Shown here piece after piece: positions 42,233 through 53,816 of a DNA stretch of 60,000 nt. The notes under the pieces were generated by a model. The model did no database searches and was not told the DNA's origin. It saw only the letters and a program-made list of their open reading frames with translations. Source of the DNA: Symsagittifera roscoffensis (lineage: Eukaryota; Xenacoelomorpha; Acoela; Convolutidae); NCBI RefSeq assembly GCF_963678635.1, contig NC_087062.1, forward strand, positions 62,296,386-62,356,385, given 5' to 3'. The position numbers were made by a program, and so were the translations under genes. Each line of letters begins with the position of its first letter. Within the stretch, counting starts at the first letter, position 1.

Positions 42233-42941
42233 GAACGGACTTTAGTTCCGGATGGTTTTTCTACCACTAATTTATCTTGCGCTATTGAATATTTCAAGAG
42301 TGCATCCAGTTTAGACTGTCTGGCGCAAGAACTTTCAGCTTGATCCTTGCCCATTGTATCCATTCTGGTCTCTAGAGTCCATATTTTCTCATTCACGGTG
42401 TCATACCGTTTCTTCATTTCTTCCATATCCTTCTTTCTCTTGCTCTTTGTCGGTAGCTTCTACCTTGTCCGACATCTGCTGTAGCTTCTCTTCCGTCACC
42501 CTTGCCAGGACAAAGTAATTGTCTAGGTTCTCGATCTTGTTGTGTCGTACTTCCCTTTTTAGCTCTTGGCGGTCTTCCTCGCTGTGTTTCAGTTTCTTGT
42601 CGATTTAATCCAACTATGCCATCAAGTCGCCCAGCTCAAGTGAAGTTGTTTTTTTCTTGGTTAGCCGTTGCTCCATATTGGCAATACTTCCTCTTTCTCT
42701 TTTGATTTCATTCCGACCATCGCTGCAATCCTGTGGACGACGTCCTTCTTGTTTGAGAATCGTCTTTTAACGTTTCCGTCGTGTTTTTTGTTGTTTCGTC
42801 TACATTGCCTATTGGTGTGAACTCTATTCTTTTCTTCTCCTGTTTTTCTGCATTTGGCATTAGTGTTGATTCCGTCGTCTTTTTTTCCACCCCGTCAATA
42901 CTCTGATCTGGTGTCTCAAGATCAATTTCTCTAGCCGGCAC
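42193..42941 (-). pseudogene. Leader or N-terminal gag region of the retroelement
   Basis: Two charged open frames (42,708-42,941 and 42,193-42,426). The second is coiled-coil-like (MEEMKKRYDTVNEKIWTLET). Position directly before the capsid segment is the only basis for calling it gag. Confidence 0.4.
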
Positions 42942-43259
42942 AGTCGGTCATTCCATTGCTTTCTCCTTGGCCTAGTGTTCTTTTATGTTTCTTGTATTGA
43001 CCATGTTCACTGAAAAATTATTTCATATTACTTTCGGAATTGATGGTGTTAGTTTCCGTTGCGACGAGGTTTGATTTTGCTTAAGTCGTGTTATCCTTCT
43101 TTCAGTTATCGATACCCTATTTCGCTTCATGATTTTTATATACATTTTCTATATTTACAAGTTTAAAATTTTGAAGTCGCTTTTGTAAAATCCGATTGAA
43201 ATTATATTAAAAAAATTTACTCATGTATTAAATTTAGAACCAGTCGAATTAGTCTAAAT

Positions 43260-43830
43260 CAGTTTTGAATCTAAATCAGTTTCAGGCCTTAGGACCCTTC
43301 GTTCTAGTTTTGGGATGCTTTAAAACTGTCCATGGATTTCTTGGTACTCTCCTAGGGCCCTTCGCCCAAGTGTTGGGATTCTTCGATGGGGTCTTGGTAC
43401 ACTTGGTACGGTCCTAGTACTCTTTACTTTTATGTACCCTCCTAGGACCCTTAGTGTTCTGTTGGGACACTTCGTTGCTGTCCCAGGATTTTTCTGAACC
43501 CTCCTAGAACCCTTCGCTCAAAATTTGGTATACTTCGTTGCTTTCCTAGGATTTTTCTGAACCCTCGTAGGACCCTTCGCTCAAGTTTGTTAGTACACTT
43601 CGTTGCTGTCCGGGACTTTTCTGAACCCTCCTGGGACCCTTCGCTCAGGTATTGGTACACTTCGTCGTTGTCCCAGGACTTTTCTGAACTCTACTAGGAC
43701 ACTTCGCTGAAAGGTTCGGATACTTAGATCACTATCCCCAGACTAAGTGTTGGGACACTTAGATCACTATCCCCAGACTGAGTGTTGGGACACTTAGATC
43801 ACTATCCCAAGACTCTTGTAATTCTTCCCA
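43260..43830. repeat. Two adjoining minisatellites (about 63 bp and 37 bp units)
   Basis: The 63-bp unit (CCTAGGACCCTTCGCTCAAG...CACTTCGTTGCTGTCC) recurs at 43,441, 43,501, 43,563 and 43,628. The 37-bp unit (ACACTTAGATCACTATCCCC) recurs three times from 43,724. On the minus strand the first encodes a repeated RRVLRGFRKILG peptide. Confidence 0.8.
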
Positions 43831-44066
43831 CCTTGTAGCTCAAATGTTTCTTCACCTGATCGAAGAATTCCCCTGTGCTTTATGTCGAGTATTGGGATAC
43901 CTGATCCACTATCCAGTACCACCTCTAGCGCTCTAGTATTAAAAATAATCCCCAAAACCCAATTCTGTTCACCAAAATTTTCTTTACTAATTCCCCTAAA
44001 ATTACCTTCTCTGTTTCAATCCAATCAAAGTTACAAAAACCAGAAAAAAATTATACCAAAGTTTCA

Positions 44067-45657
44067 TTGGCAAACTATGCCGTCTTGCGTAAAAAATGTC
44101 TGGTACCTGATTGTCACGCGTTTTTCCTCCCCCCTACTAGCGGTCTTGTGGGGTATTCTCCTTTTGGGTTCCAAAACCTGTCTGTTTCTGATCCCCTCAC
44201 CCGATCCGACCAGGTTACCTACCTTAATTCGACCTTCAATTTGGATCTCCTTGCAATGGCTATGTACCGAATAAGGATAAACCCACTGATTGAGCTCCTG
44301 CAAAAACCAAATGTCACCCAAAAATAGTACGCAGATGACGGAAGCGCTGCAGGTGATCTTAAAAGTCTCCGCGCAATACTGGACAACCTGAATGTGCACG
44401 GAAAAGCTTTCGGATGCAATGTTAAGCCTTCCAAGTGTCAACTCATAGTAAAGTGAAACCGTCGTGAAAGCGCCATAAAAGTGTTCGAAGGCATAAACAT
44501 TACTAAGGTAGACGTTTTTAGAGTCCTTGGATCGGTTATAGGAACACCATCAGCATGCGATAAATACATGGAAAGCAAAATTGAAAAGACAGCTATCCTA
44601 AATGAAAAGCTTTCCAAAATAGCTAAAACATCACCACAAATTGCGTTTTTCTGTTAGACAAAAGGAATTCAAAATAAATTAAATTTTCTAATCAGAACAA
44701 CTCCGGAAGCATTTAAAAAAATTGATGAATTTGAGAAAAATGTAAGACAGCAGCTACTTCCTAGTATTACTGGTAAAAACCATATAACCGATGAAGATCG
44801 CAACCTTTTTGCACTACCAATAAGAATGGGAGGATTAGACCTCCTCAGTAACACGGACTTTTCCAGAAATTATGAGTGGTCACGAGCCATTTGTGATCCG
44901 TTAGAAAAAGGTTTAAATTTTGGAAAATTGCTCATCAGAAAAAAAAACTGACAAGAAGCCTAGCGTCACAGAAAGGAGCATTGAATTTGCTAAGCGTGCT
45001 ACCCCTACAAAAATACAATTTTTTCCTCAACAAATGAGAGTTTAAAGGTTGATTACATCTGAGATATGGATGGGAACCACCATACATCCCACATACATGC
45101 CCATGTGGACAATCGTTCGCAGTGACCCACTCTCTACACTGTGCCAAGGGTGGATACTTCGCGATATTTTTGCGACACTCCTGGACGAAGTATGCCTTGA
45201 TATTGAAATAGAGCCGAAACTTCAATCGTTGGAAGGCGAAAGCTCTCACATTAAAACAACCACTACTGAAGATGACGCTCGACTTGACATCAAGGCATGT
45301 GAAATCTTGGGAAGCCGATTCAGTTGAACCTTTTTGGATGTAAAAATTTTCAACACCCATGCTAAATCCTGCCCTAAAACTTTATATGATGCCTATAAAT
45401 ATCAAGAGAGTGTCAAAACATTAAAAGACCATCATAGAATTATGGATGTGGAACACAGCAGCTTTGTTCCATTTATTTTTGCGTGTACCGGAGGAGCAGT
45501 TCCAGGCTCTACAAAAACCGTCCAGAAATTAGCAGAGAAACTAAGCGAAAAATGGAACGAGTCATACTCGGACACAATAAACTTTGTAAGAACAAAAACA
45601 AGTATTGCACTTCTGAGGAGTGCAATCCTCTGCCTAAGGGGGTGCAAAAATCTTTAA
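44067..45657 (+). pseudogene. RLE-type LINE relic (RT and C-terminal endonuclease-like domain)
   Basis: LAMAMYRIRINPLIELLQ is followed by a stop (44,325-44,327) and YADDGSAAGDL, then FGCNVKPSKCQLIVK, VRQQLLPSITGKNHITDEDR and PIRMGGLDLL. The C-terminus has CPCGQSFAVTHSLHCAKGG, a CCHC-like knuckle, and ARLDIKACE...DVKIF, like a PD-(D/E)XK nuclease, ending LLRSAILCLRG. At least three stops and two frameshifts. No 5' half. Confidence 0.75.
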
Positions 45658-45935
45658 AAAAACATCCAACATAGACAATTTTATCTGTGCTATAATCGAG
45701 GAGGGTAGATTTTAATTGATAATTCTCTTGATGCAATAAAATCGACTTGATTTATTAATAAAATTTGCCGATGTAGTTATATAGCGTTGGTACGGCCCTA
45801 TCCAACCTGTGCCTGTACTGTCGCATGACGGAAGGGCCTATTTTAATTGACCCTTTTAGCCCCATTTTTAGTTGTATTGACGTTGCCTGGGGATCCGAGA
45901 CCCAGCTATGTGGTTGTTTTTACATTTAATTAGTA

Positions 45936-46465
45936 GCAAAAAGTTCGGACAGACAGAATAAATTAAAATGAGCAATCAGTGCTTTTCGACGCTTCTTTGC
46001 ATGCAGAATCTGAAGCCGAACAACCTTGAATTTTTTGTGGAACCCAATTCAAAATGCGAGATCGTAGATTATCCGATAATTATGCTAGCCTAATTTTTAA
46101 ATACGGCAATCAACATCCAGATTTTCTTTGATATAGTTAGCAACAATAGTTAAAAAATTGAAATCTAGAGTTATTTTCAACAACAAAAAACAGTTTAGGC
46201 CGTTCCAAAAAAAACAGAAAGAAGAAGATGATCAATTCATTCAAATTTTGGAAAATAATTGCAAAAAAAACATTAGCCCTGAGAAATAATTTTTTTTTCA
46301 AGTTTACTATTCGCCGCTTCGGATGCAATTGCCCGCCGTGGTTATAAGTTTTGAGCGATACTCTGCTTTATGAGCTTTCGACGTTATGTTTATTTCAATT
46401 TTAGTTTCCGTTGATGTCTAGACAGTTGCTCTTTTTAATTAATTCTGTCTGTCCGAACTTTTTGC
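45936..46465. mobile_element. TIR element (MITE-like family J)
   Basis: 530 bp with ~33-bp TIRs, starting GCAAAAAGTTCGGACAGACA and ending in its reverse complement, with one indel. No coding sequence and no clear target-site duplication. Confidence 0.75.
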
Positions 46466-46925
46466 AACTCTCTATATACTCGAAAGCTAATTAAGGTTCG
46501 TTCGGCTAATGCCTCAAAGTCATAACACGTTCTTTGACCGTTAAAAAGACAAAAAAGATCAAGTGGCAAGAGACGGTGAAAAACAAATGGATTTATTGTA
46601 TTTGACGTCAGTCAGTCGTCAATAGCCATTTTTCTAGTTTCTGTCGCTGTATTATTCTTGGCCGAATGTCTTGTGTACAAAAGTTAACGAACAAAATTTA
46701 ACAGCTAGAAATCAGTCGGCTTTTTTTGCTCTTTTTTCATTATTTTCGCCTTTGATCTTTCTGACCTTCAAACACTAAATGGAAATTCTCTAAAAACAAA
46801 AATACAGTCGTTTAGATAGAGATTAGCCTGAACTAGAAAATTTATTCGAACAAAAACAAAACATCCATGCATTATATTATCGAACCCTAAAATTTGGAAA
46901 ATTCCATACATGCTTTATTCGAACA
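46466..46925. other. Intergenic sequence, nothing recognised
   Basis: AT-rich with no supported open frame or repeat. Confidence 0.5.
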
Positions 46926-47255
46926 TCTGTATTGAAAAACCGAATTTGGAAAAAGAAAAAGACAGTTACAGAAAAACAATTTAGTAGAAAAAAAAATTAT
47001 AGCTTTTCAACAGAAAAGAAAATTGTTTTGCAGAAAAATTATTCGACAGAAAAAGAAAATATTTTTTTGCAGAAAAATGTTATTTCTGACAGAAAATTTT
47101 TATCAGCAGAAAAATAGGTAGTCATTGCTTGATAGAATCAGACGAGCGAACAAAATAAATTTAGGAAAGGAGAAAAACTTATATTTGCAGAAGAAAGTTA
47201 TACAGCAGAAAAAACGAAATTATTTTGCAGAAAAAGATAGTTATTTCAGCACTGT
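46926..47255. repeat. Degenerate CAGAAAAA-type repeat
   Basis: About fifteen irregular copies of (A/G)CAGAAAAA separated by 10-30 AT-rich bases. It precedes the ORF1 of the LINE at 47,344 and may be its 5' UTR. Confidence 0.6.
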
Positions 47256-47343
47256 AATTAGATTATTTAGCAGAATTACAGGATCTGAAGTCAGTATCAA
47301 ACACTGTCCTTCCAGTTACCAGTCAGTTGCATCGATTTTAACC

Positions 47344-48299
47344 ATGTCAAGCAAAAAACTTAGCCAAGAAGATTTTAATGGACTTCAAAAATCAGCATTA
47401 TACAAGATTTACTCCGATTTGTACGACCAAAAGGAAGATTATCGTAAAATAACGGAATTTATTGAGAAAACATCGGAAGCAGACAAGGATGGCAAACTAC
47501 AGTCAACATCGACGAAAGCAAAAGAAGTATCAAAAAATGTGAGAAACTTTTCGCCTTTTCCTGTACCAGAGGAGTGTGTAAACTTGACTTTGGGTTCAAG
47601 TATAATTGCTAGGGTAAAAACTGAAACTTCCCCCAATGATACGATTGTTCATGCATACAGGGGTAGCTCCACTGAGGAGAAAATAAAAGTCCTTGACCAA
47701 TATAGTGAAAAAAAACTTAAGTGTGTGATAATCCAAGATGGGACAAACTCCATCTTAAAAAAAATTTACTCAACGATTGATGAGTTTAGCGCCAAATATG
47801 AAGACTTTATCGCTTTAATAACTGCAAAATTTTCACCAGAATTGATTGTTATTTGCGAAATACCACCAAACTTAACAAGGATGGTGCTAATGACAAAATT
47901 GATCACTATAATCGTTTTCTGAATGAAATGTATGGTTCGACGACGGGATTTGAGGTGCTAAATCTAAACTCAAACATCAAAAGCTTGGAGAGCTATCAGA
48001 GTTTATATTTTGGCACTATACACCTGAACGATGAACTAGGTATACCATTCTTGCGCGATTGCCTCGGCTCATACGTGTTCAAACACTCAAGTAAACTCCC
48101 GAGGGTAAAACCAGCCCCTGATTATACTGGAAAAGCAAATTCTAACCAAAAATCGCTTTCCAATTATCAACATAAAAATGTTTATAGGTCTACCAATAGA
48201 CCCTATAGTAACGATCGCATGCACCCATATGGCCGACAAACTGGTCATGGCCGGCAAACTGGTCAAATTAATTTCAACAACAACTCATGGGGACCATAA
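47344..48299 (+). pseudogene. LINE ORF1 with esterase-like (SGNH) domain, family F copy 1
   Basis: The frame starts MSSKKLSQEDFNGLQ. LTLGSSIIARV (block I, GSS in place of GDS), VIIQDGTNSILK (block III-like), VICEIPPN and IHLNDELGIPFL (block V position, NDEL) fit the esterase-like ORF1 of CR1/L2-type LINEs. A frameshift near 47,870 moves the reading to the 47,853-48,299 frame. The end is a basic Asn/Gly/Arg tail. Nucleic-acid chaperone and esterase roles are inferred from the family. Confidence 0.65.
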
Positions 48300-50561
48300 T
48301 CTGGACGTCACTAACAAACTAACACCTACTCACTCAAAAGCACTAATTGACTATATTATCACCGACCTAGGCATAAAAGATCTAACAAATAATTCAATAG
48401 TATTCACACCACCAATTAAGACCGACCACTAAGCAACAGCATTCATTACAGAACTTAAGCTGAACAACAATGTAAGACCAATCAAACGTAAAATATATGA
48501 CAAATCCAATTACTCCAATTACAAATTCAAACAAAAACCATCATCTATAAATTGGAGAAGTTTCTATAGCAATAATAATCCCGAAATAATGCTCGGCATT
48601 TTCACATCTAACTTTGCTGACACCATTAAAGAATGTGCCCCACAGAAGACTATTTTTATTCGCAACAACAACCAAAAAGTAAACTACGAAGATGATAAAT
48701 TTATTTCCCATCTGTTTAACTCGAAAAAAAGCGAGCGCGAAAAATGGAGTATAATAAACGATATAAGAAACTCAAAAAAATCTTCCAACCTCATTCCATT
48801 ACTTAGAAAATCCTTCGGCAATTTCATAACCAATAATTTACAGATGGCGAACCTGCCAAATTACAAGTTCTCAACTCTCGGATGCTTTTATGAGAAAAAT
48901 TCAAAAATCAGGCAAAGTCCACCGACTTCTACATGCAAAATTCAAAATAATAATAAATTTTCATTCCAATTCATCACATCAGCTGAATGTAAAAATAAAA
49001 ATACATAATTTAAATTGTAAAAAGGCACCACGTCTATCCAAAATTCCAGCCTGGGCACTGAAGGATGGCTGCAATAAAATGTACACACATCTGACATTTC
49101 TATACAATGAGTTTTTGAAAAACAACACATATCCTTGCAAGCTCAAAAAAGCATTTGTCACACCAATATACAAAAAAAAAGATCCAGAACTACCAGAAAA
49201 TTATAGGCCTATCTCTATAACTGGGGCTCTTTCAAAAGTTTTTGAAAACTGTTATATAAACAAATCAACGAATATCTGATATCCCAAAAATTACTAAGTA
49301 ATACCCAATTTGGGTTCAGAACATCATATTCAATAATCGACGCTATTCTTTATTGCACTGAAGCATTCAGAAAAGCAATAAACAACAACAAAACTGTAGC
49401 ATGTTCCTTACTGGATCTCTCTAAAGCATTTGATTCTATTGATTATACTTATCTTAAACAAAAACTAACAGGGTTAAATTTTTCCGAAGAAGCCAAAATT
49501 CCTTTATCACCAACCGAAGTCAGAAAACAATTGTTAACAACACCGAATCCGATTGGATTACACTTGAGCAGGGTGTCCCACAGGGCGCTGTCCTTGGCCC
49601 TCTAATATTCAATCTCTACATTAACGATCTCAACAAACAAATTGTCAAAACATGTAAAATAGTTCAATATGCGGATGATACATTACTATTCTGTGAAAAT
49701 AACGATCCACAAAAAGCTATTAAAGCACTCGAAGCCAATTGCAGTCTATTGTCAAATTATTTTTTAGAACACTCACTTCAATTGAATGCAAAAAAAATAG
49801 AACTCATCGTTTTCAGCAAAAAACATTCAAGGAAAAAGGATGAAAAGTATACTATAACTCTAGATGATAAAATAATTGAGGCAAAAACCAATGTTAAATA
49901 CCTAGGAGTAGTTTTAGATCAGTTTCTCACATTCCAAGATGAAATCAAAAATATTCTCAGGAAAATGGCATGCGGAATAAAAACACTTCAATCAATCAAA
50001 AAGCCATTGCCAGTGAAAACAAGACTCTTGATAATGCATGCACTGGTAATTAGTCATTTGCATTACCCAGCAATTTTTTTAAGTGAAATATCCGCTAACC
50101 TAATGATATCTCTGGAAAAACAGTTAAGCTGGGCAGTAAAAACTTGCTGCGATCGTGCAAAATACGACTCATCTTCAGACTTGAAGCTAAAACACAATAT
50201 ATTACCAGTAACAATGTTTCTGGACTATAAAATATTATGTCACTTTTGGAAAATACAACATCAATTATTGCCAGCCTATTATAACATTGAGTATGATAAC
50301 CACCAAATAGATATTAATAAAAGAAACAAAAAATTATATTTCGGCGACAGATACAATGGGCAATACATAGAAAACTCCTTCTTTAAAAAGTCCGTCATAA
50401 TCTGGAACAAACTAACAGATGATAAAATCAACTTTAAAGACATAGTAACATACAGAAAAGCAAAGATAAAATTCAAAAACTGTTATTTATTATTATTTAA
50501 AGAAGACCCCTCTGTGGCAACTCATGGTAAAGTATCATGGAAAAGCTTCAAGTTTTTATAA
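48300..50561 (+). pseudogene. LINE ORF2 with truncated endonuclease and RT, family F copy 1
   Basis: Begins inside the endonuclease C-terminus (LTPTHSKALIDYIITD), the first ~200 residues being absent compared with copy 2 at 57,924. RT follows with FVTPIYKKKDPELPENYRP, then after frameshifts EQGVPQGAVLGPLIFNLYIN and QYADDTLLF (49,665-49,688). From about 49,568 to the stop at 50,561 the frame is open. Dead because of stops between 49,280 and 49,568. Confidence 0.8.
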
Positions 50562-50924
50562 TAGCATTTATTTATCAACAACCTTGAAGCTCTCAGGTGA
50601 AAAGTAATCATCGATAATTGTAATCGAGTTTGTTTTGTTTATTGTTATTGTAACTATGTGTATCTAATGATGTTATAATATTTTTATGAACTGATAGGAA
50701 AAAAAATAGAAAACATTTGACAAACACTTATGTATTGAAATTAATTTCGATGTGCAATTAAAGTGTTTTTTTTAAAGTATACCTTACAGCCAAGTTTAGT
50801 TTGTAGTTTTCCATAGTTTTGCGAAGTAATTCAGTAGGCTTGGTTTGCTCATAAAATCTTTTCATGGCTGTTTAATTAGCTTCGTTGAGTGGGACATTAG
50901 TGTACAAACATAGTACATCAAAGG
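50562..50924. other. 3' UTR of LINE F and flank
   Basis: AT-rich non-coding sequence between two LINEs that end towards each other. It contains ATCGATAATTGTAATCGAG. Exact end of LINE F unclear. Confidence 0.4.
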
Positions 50925-51076
50925 TAATTATTATTATTATGAAAGCTTTACAGTAAAATACTGAAGGGAGTTTAATCCCAGACAGAGAATCAAAGTCCTG
51001 CGACTAGAGAAGCGTTGCAGATGCAAGTGTTGCAATCACAGTTTATCACCCATGAACAAGCATCTTCGGTTGAATA

Positions 51077-53801
51077 CTAAGAGTTGAAGAACATCCAGAA
51101 CAACTTTATGAGTCTTTGTTTCAAACCGATGGGATTTAAGTAGTCGACCCATAGAGGAAGGGAGTTAACCATGCGGGTTATTCGATGAAAGAAGTTTTGA
51201 CGCGACTTCTCGAGTCTCACTCGCGGCACACTTAGGCGAACACTTTCCCCAGAGCGGGTGTTGAGAGAGTCATTGAAATTAACATGAGCAAACCAATCCT
51301 AATCATAATGATTTGAAACGATTTTGGAGAATGTGAGTAAGTCGCTTATTTGCAGATGTAGAGTGATTGGTAAGATGTTCAGGACTTCTGGTTTGACCTG
51401 TTAGCGAACCAAACTGGTGAATTATAAGTTAGGACGGGCACAATCATCGACTTGTATAAATTCAAGCGAGCGGCTACGCTGACAGAAGAAGAAATGTTTC
51501 TTCGGATTAAGAAAAACACTGAGACGGCTTTTTGACATTGCTTCCGAATGTGGGGAGTCCAGGATAGGTCGGAAGAAACGATAACACCCAAGTCTTTTTC
51601 ATTTGAGACAATTTCAAGCGTTGCAGAGTTTAATACAAAACTCGAGTCTGTCGGTCGGAAAGGCAGAATGTGACATTTATCCAAGTTAAACTGAAGTGAA
51701 TTGTTCGCAGCCCAGGAATTCAGGACATTAAGATGCGAGTTTCTCCGATGTATAGACAGAAGTTTTGCATCATCCGCAAAAGCATAGGTACTGCTACGCA
51801 CATTGACAGTGAGATCAATAACATAAACTAAGAATAGCAGCGGCCCCAAGATGGATCCTTGTGGGATTCCGCTGAAAATATCTAGTAAACTGGATTTGTG
51901 GCCATCAATATCTACATATTGCTTCCGATTCGATAAATAAAAAGAAAGAACTCTCAGAAGCCGGCCACTGACACCAATGGCTTTGAGTTTGTCCAACAAA
52001 ATGCGGTGCGATATGGTATCAAAAGCTTTGCTAAAGTCTAAATACACCGCTTCGACAACTGTATCAGGTTGGTCCACGCCTTTGTAGACTTCGTTCAAAT
52101 ACTCTAGCAGTTGTAGGCAGTTGGATCGTTTAGCTCTGAATCCGTACTGGCATTTCGGTAGACGTTTGGACGCAGAAAGGTACAAACTATTGAAAATGCA
52201 ACGTTCCAAAACTTTCGGGGCTATATCCAAAAGCATTACTGGCCGGTAATTTTCCACGAGCATCCTATTTCTTTTTTGAATAGCGGCTTGACTTTACCAA
52301 TTTTCCAGCGTTCCGGGAAGATACCAGTTTCTTTCACTTTACGGAAGAGATCACTGAGTGATTTTGCAATGTTAGGTACATTGCGATAGAAAGCCGGAGG
52401 AATATCATCAGGACCTCTTGACTTAGTAACGTTAATACGCCCCAGGATTTTTACTACAGAAGCTCCTGATGTGTCAAAGTCGCATACTTGGTCGGAGTTT
52501 TCTATAACACAAGTAGTATTGTGGGAATCGTCTAGTGTGTACACACTCTGAAAGTAGTTATTGAAAAGGAATGACTGTTTTCCAGGAGTTTCCGCAATGC
52601 AGTCCTCATGTCGAATTGTTTTAGGCAGAGGATTTGCTTTCCTCAGACTACTGAAATACTTGAACAAACGGGAAGTTGATCTTGTATCAGCTAACAAGGT
52701 TTCATATTCAGCTTGGTTTTCCATAAGAGAATCATGAATATCTTGTTCTAGGTTTGATATTTTATCTGGCACATTGTTGTTCCGGAGTTGTCTCTTTTTC
52801 ATGATCTTCAGCTTCTTCATTTTATGCGATGTGGCAGATGTGGTCCAGGGCGGCACGTTTAGTCTGTGTTTAGTTTTTACTGGTACGTGCTCCTAAATGA
52901 GTTTGAAGAGCCAATCGTACCATTCACAAAAAAGAACATTCGGTTTGGACCACCAATTGCCGATAAAAGGATTTTCGAGTATGGACTTATTCAGGCCTTC
53001 ATAGTCGGCATTGCAAAAACTGAGTCTTTTTTGAGAGTTCTCACCGCTGACAGCTTCTCCCATTATTTCAAATGAGACCGGCAAGTGATTGGAGCACGGA
53101 CGATTTTCGACGGAATACAGATTCCAAAACTTCCTATCTGCAACCAGGTTCGAAATCAATGGACTTGAGTCAGTGAACACTAGATCATAGACGTTCGAGT
53201 TGGCAGCTGATGTGGGAAAATTCACAAGTTGCGGAAGAGAGTGTCTGTCTAGTAGTTTCAGCACTGCTGCTTCGTAATGGTTTCCGGAGTTCCAGACGCT
53301 CCAGTAATACCCAGGAAGATTGAAAACTCCCATGAGGAAAAAGCTGTCATAAGAACTCCGTAGACGATCAACAGATTCCAACAATTTGTTCCACTGCTCG
53401 AGACTCCATCGGTATTTACTCTTGTCATCCGGATTATAGGCTACCACTATGAGAACAGTCTTCCCTTCGCAGCGGCATGCACATCCAACAGCTGCGACTC
53501 CATGTAACTCAATAGGCAATACTGTGTGCAATAGGCCTCTCCGAACTGCTAACAGAGCGCCGCCATGTAAAGAGTGCGAAGATGTACCAGTCGGTCTATC
53601 GCTTCGATAAACTTGATAGTTGCTCAGGTAAAGTTCAGATTCCAGGATGTCGCTGGTCAACCAGGTTTCTGTCAGTGCTATGATGCTGAAGTCCAAGGTA
53701 CTAATAGCGTTACTAAAGGACTTCCGTCTTTTGTTAGCTAGAATGCTCTGTACATTGAATGTGCATACGCTGAATATCATGGTTTCAGTTTCCACAGTCA
53801 T
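51077..53801 (-). pseudogene. LINE G ORF2 (APE endonuclease and RT)
   Basis: ATG lies 15 nt after the ORF1 stop. Endonuclease motifs are CTFNVQSIL, ALTETWLTSD, LMGVFNLPG (usual GDFN changed to GVFN) and SNHLPVSF (usual SDH changed to SNH), so its catalytic residues are altered. RT has AVYLDFSKAFDTISHRIL, GIPQGSILGPLLFLVYVIDL and YAFADDAKLL. The C-terminus NFFHRITRMVNSLPLW is recovered in another frame after the 79-bp deletion. Confidence 0.85.
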
Positions 53802-53816
53802 CGGTGGTTCGGTCAG

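Larger units (their letters stand above)
29050..43000 (-). mobile_element. Large Ty3/gypsy-like retroelement relic with accessory ORFs (~14 kb)
   Basis: Read on the minus strand the order is gag-like ORFs (42.9-40.7 kb), protease joined to RNase H (40.7-40.1), spacer (40.0-38.8), integrase (38.7-38.1), then about 8 kb of extra coding-like sequence to 29.3 kb. Base composition is clearly richer in GC than the flanks. Stops and frameshifts occur throughout, and RT is missing, so the copy is dead. No LTR pair was found by eye. A 7-bp hairpin CTCAGAT-TTC-ATCTGAG (29,055-29,071) sits at the 3' boundary. The region immediately upstream (43,260-43,830) is a minisatellite that may be the element's leader. 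Confidence 0.8.

Noticed and set aside
30801-42245. Many plus-strand open frames across the retroelement
   Set aside because: They are antisense shadows of the minus-strand frames; none shows a domain or a plausible order.
29050-43900. Long terminal repeats of the gypsy-like element
   Set aside because: No matching pair of direct repeats could be seen at the two ends by eye.
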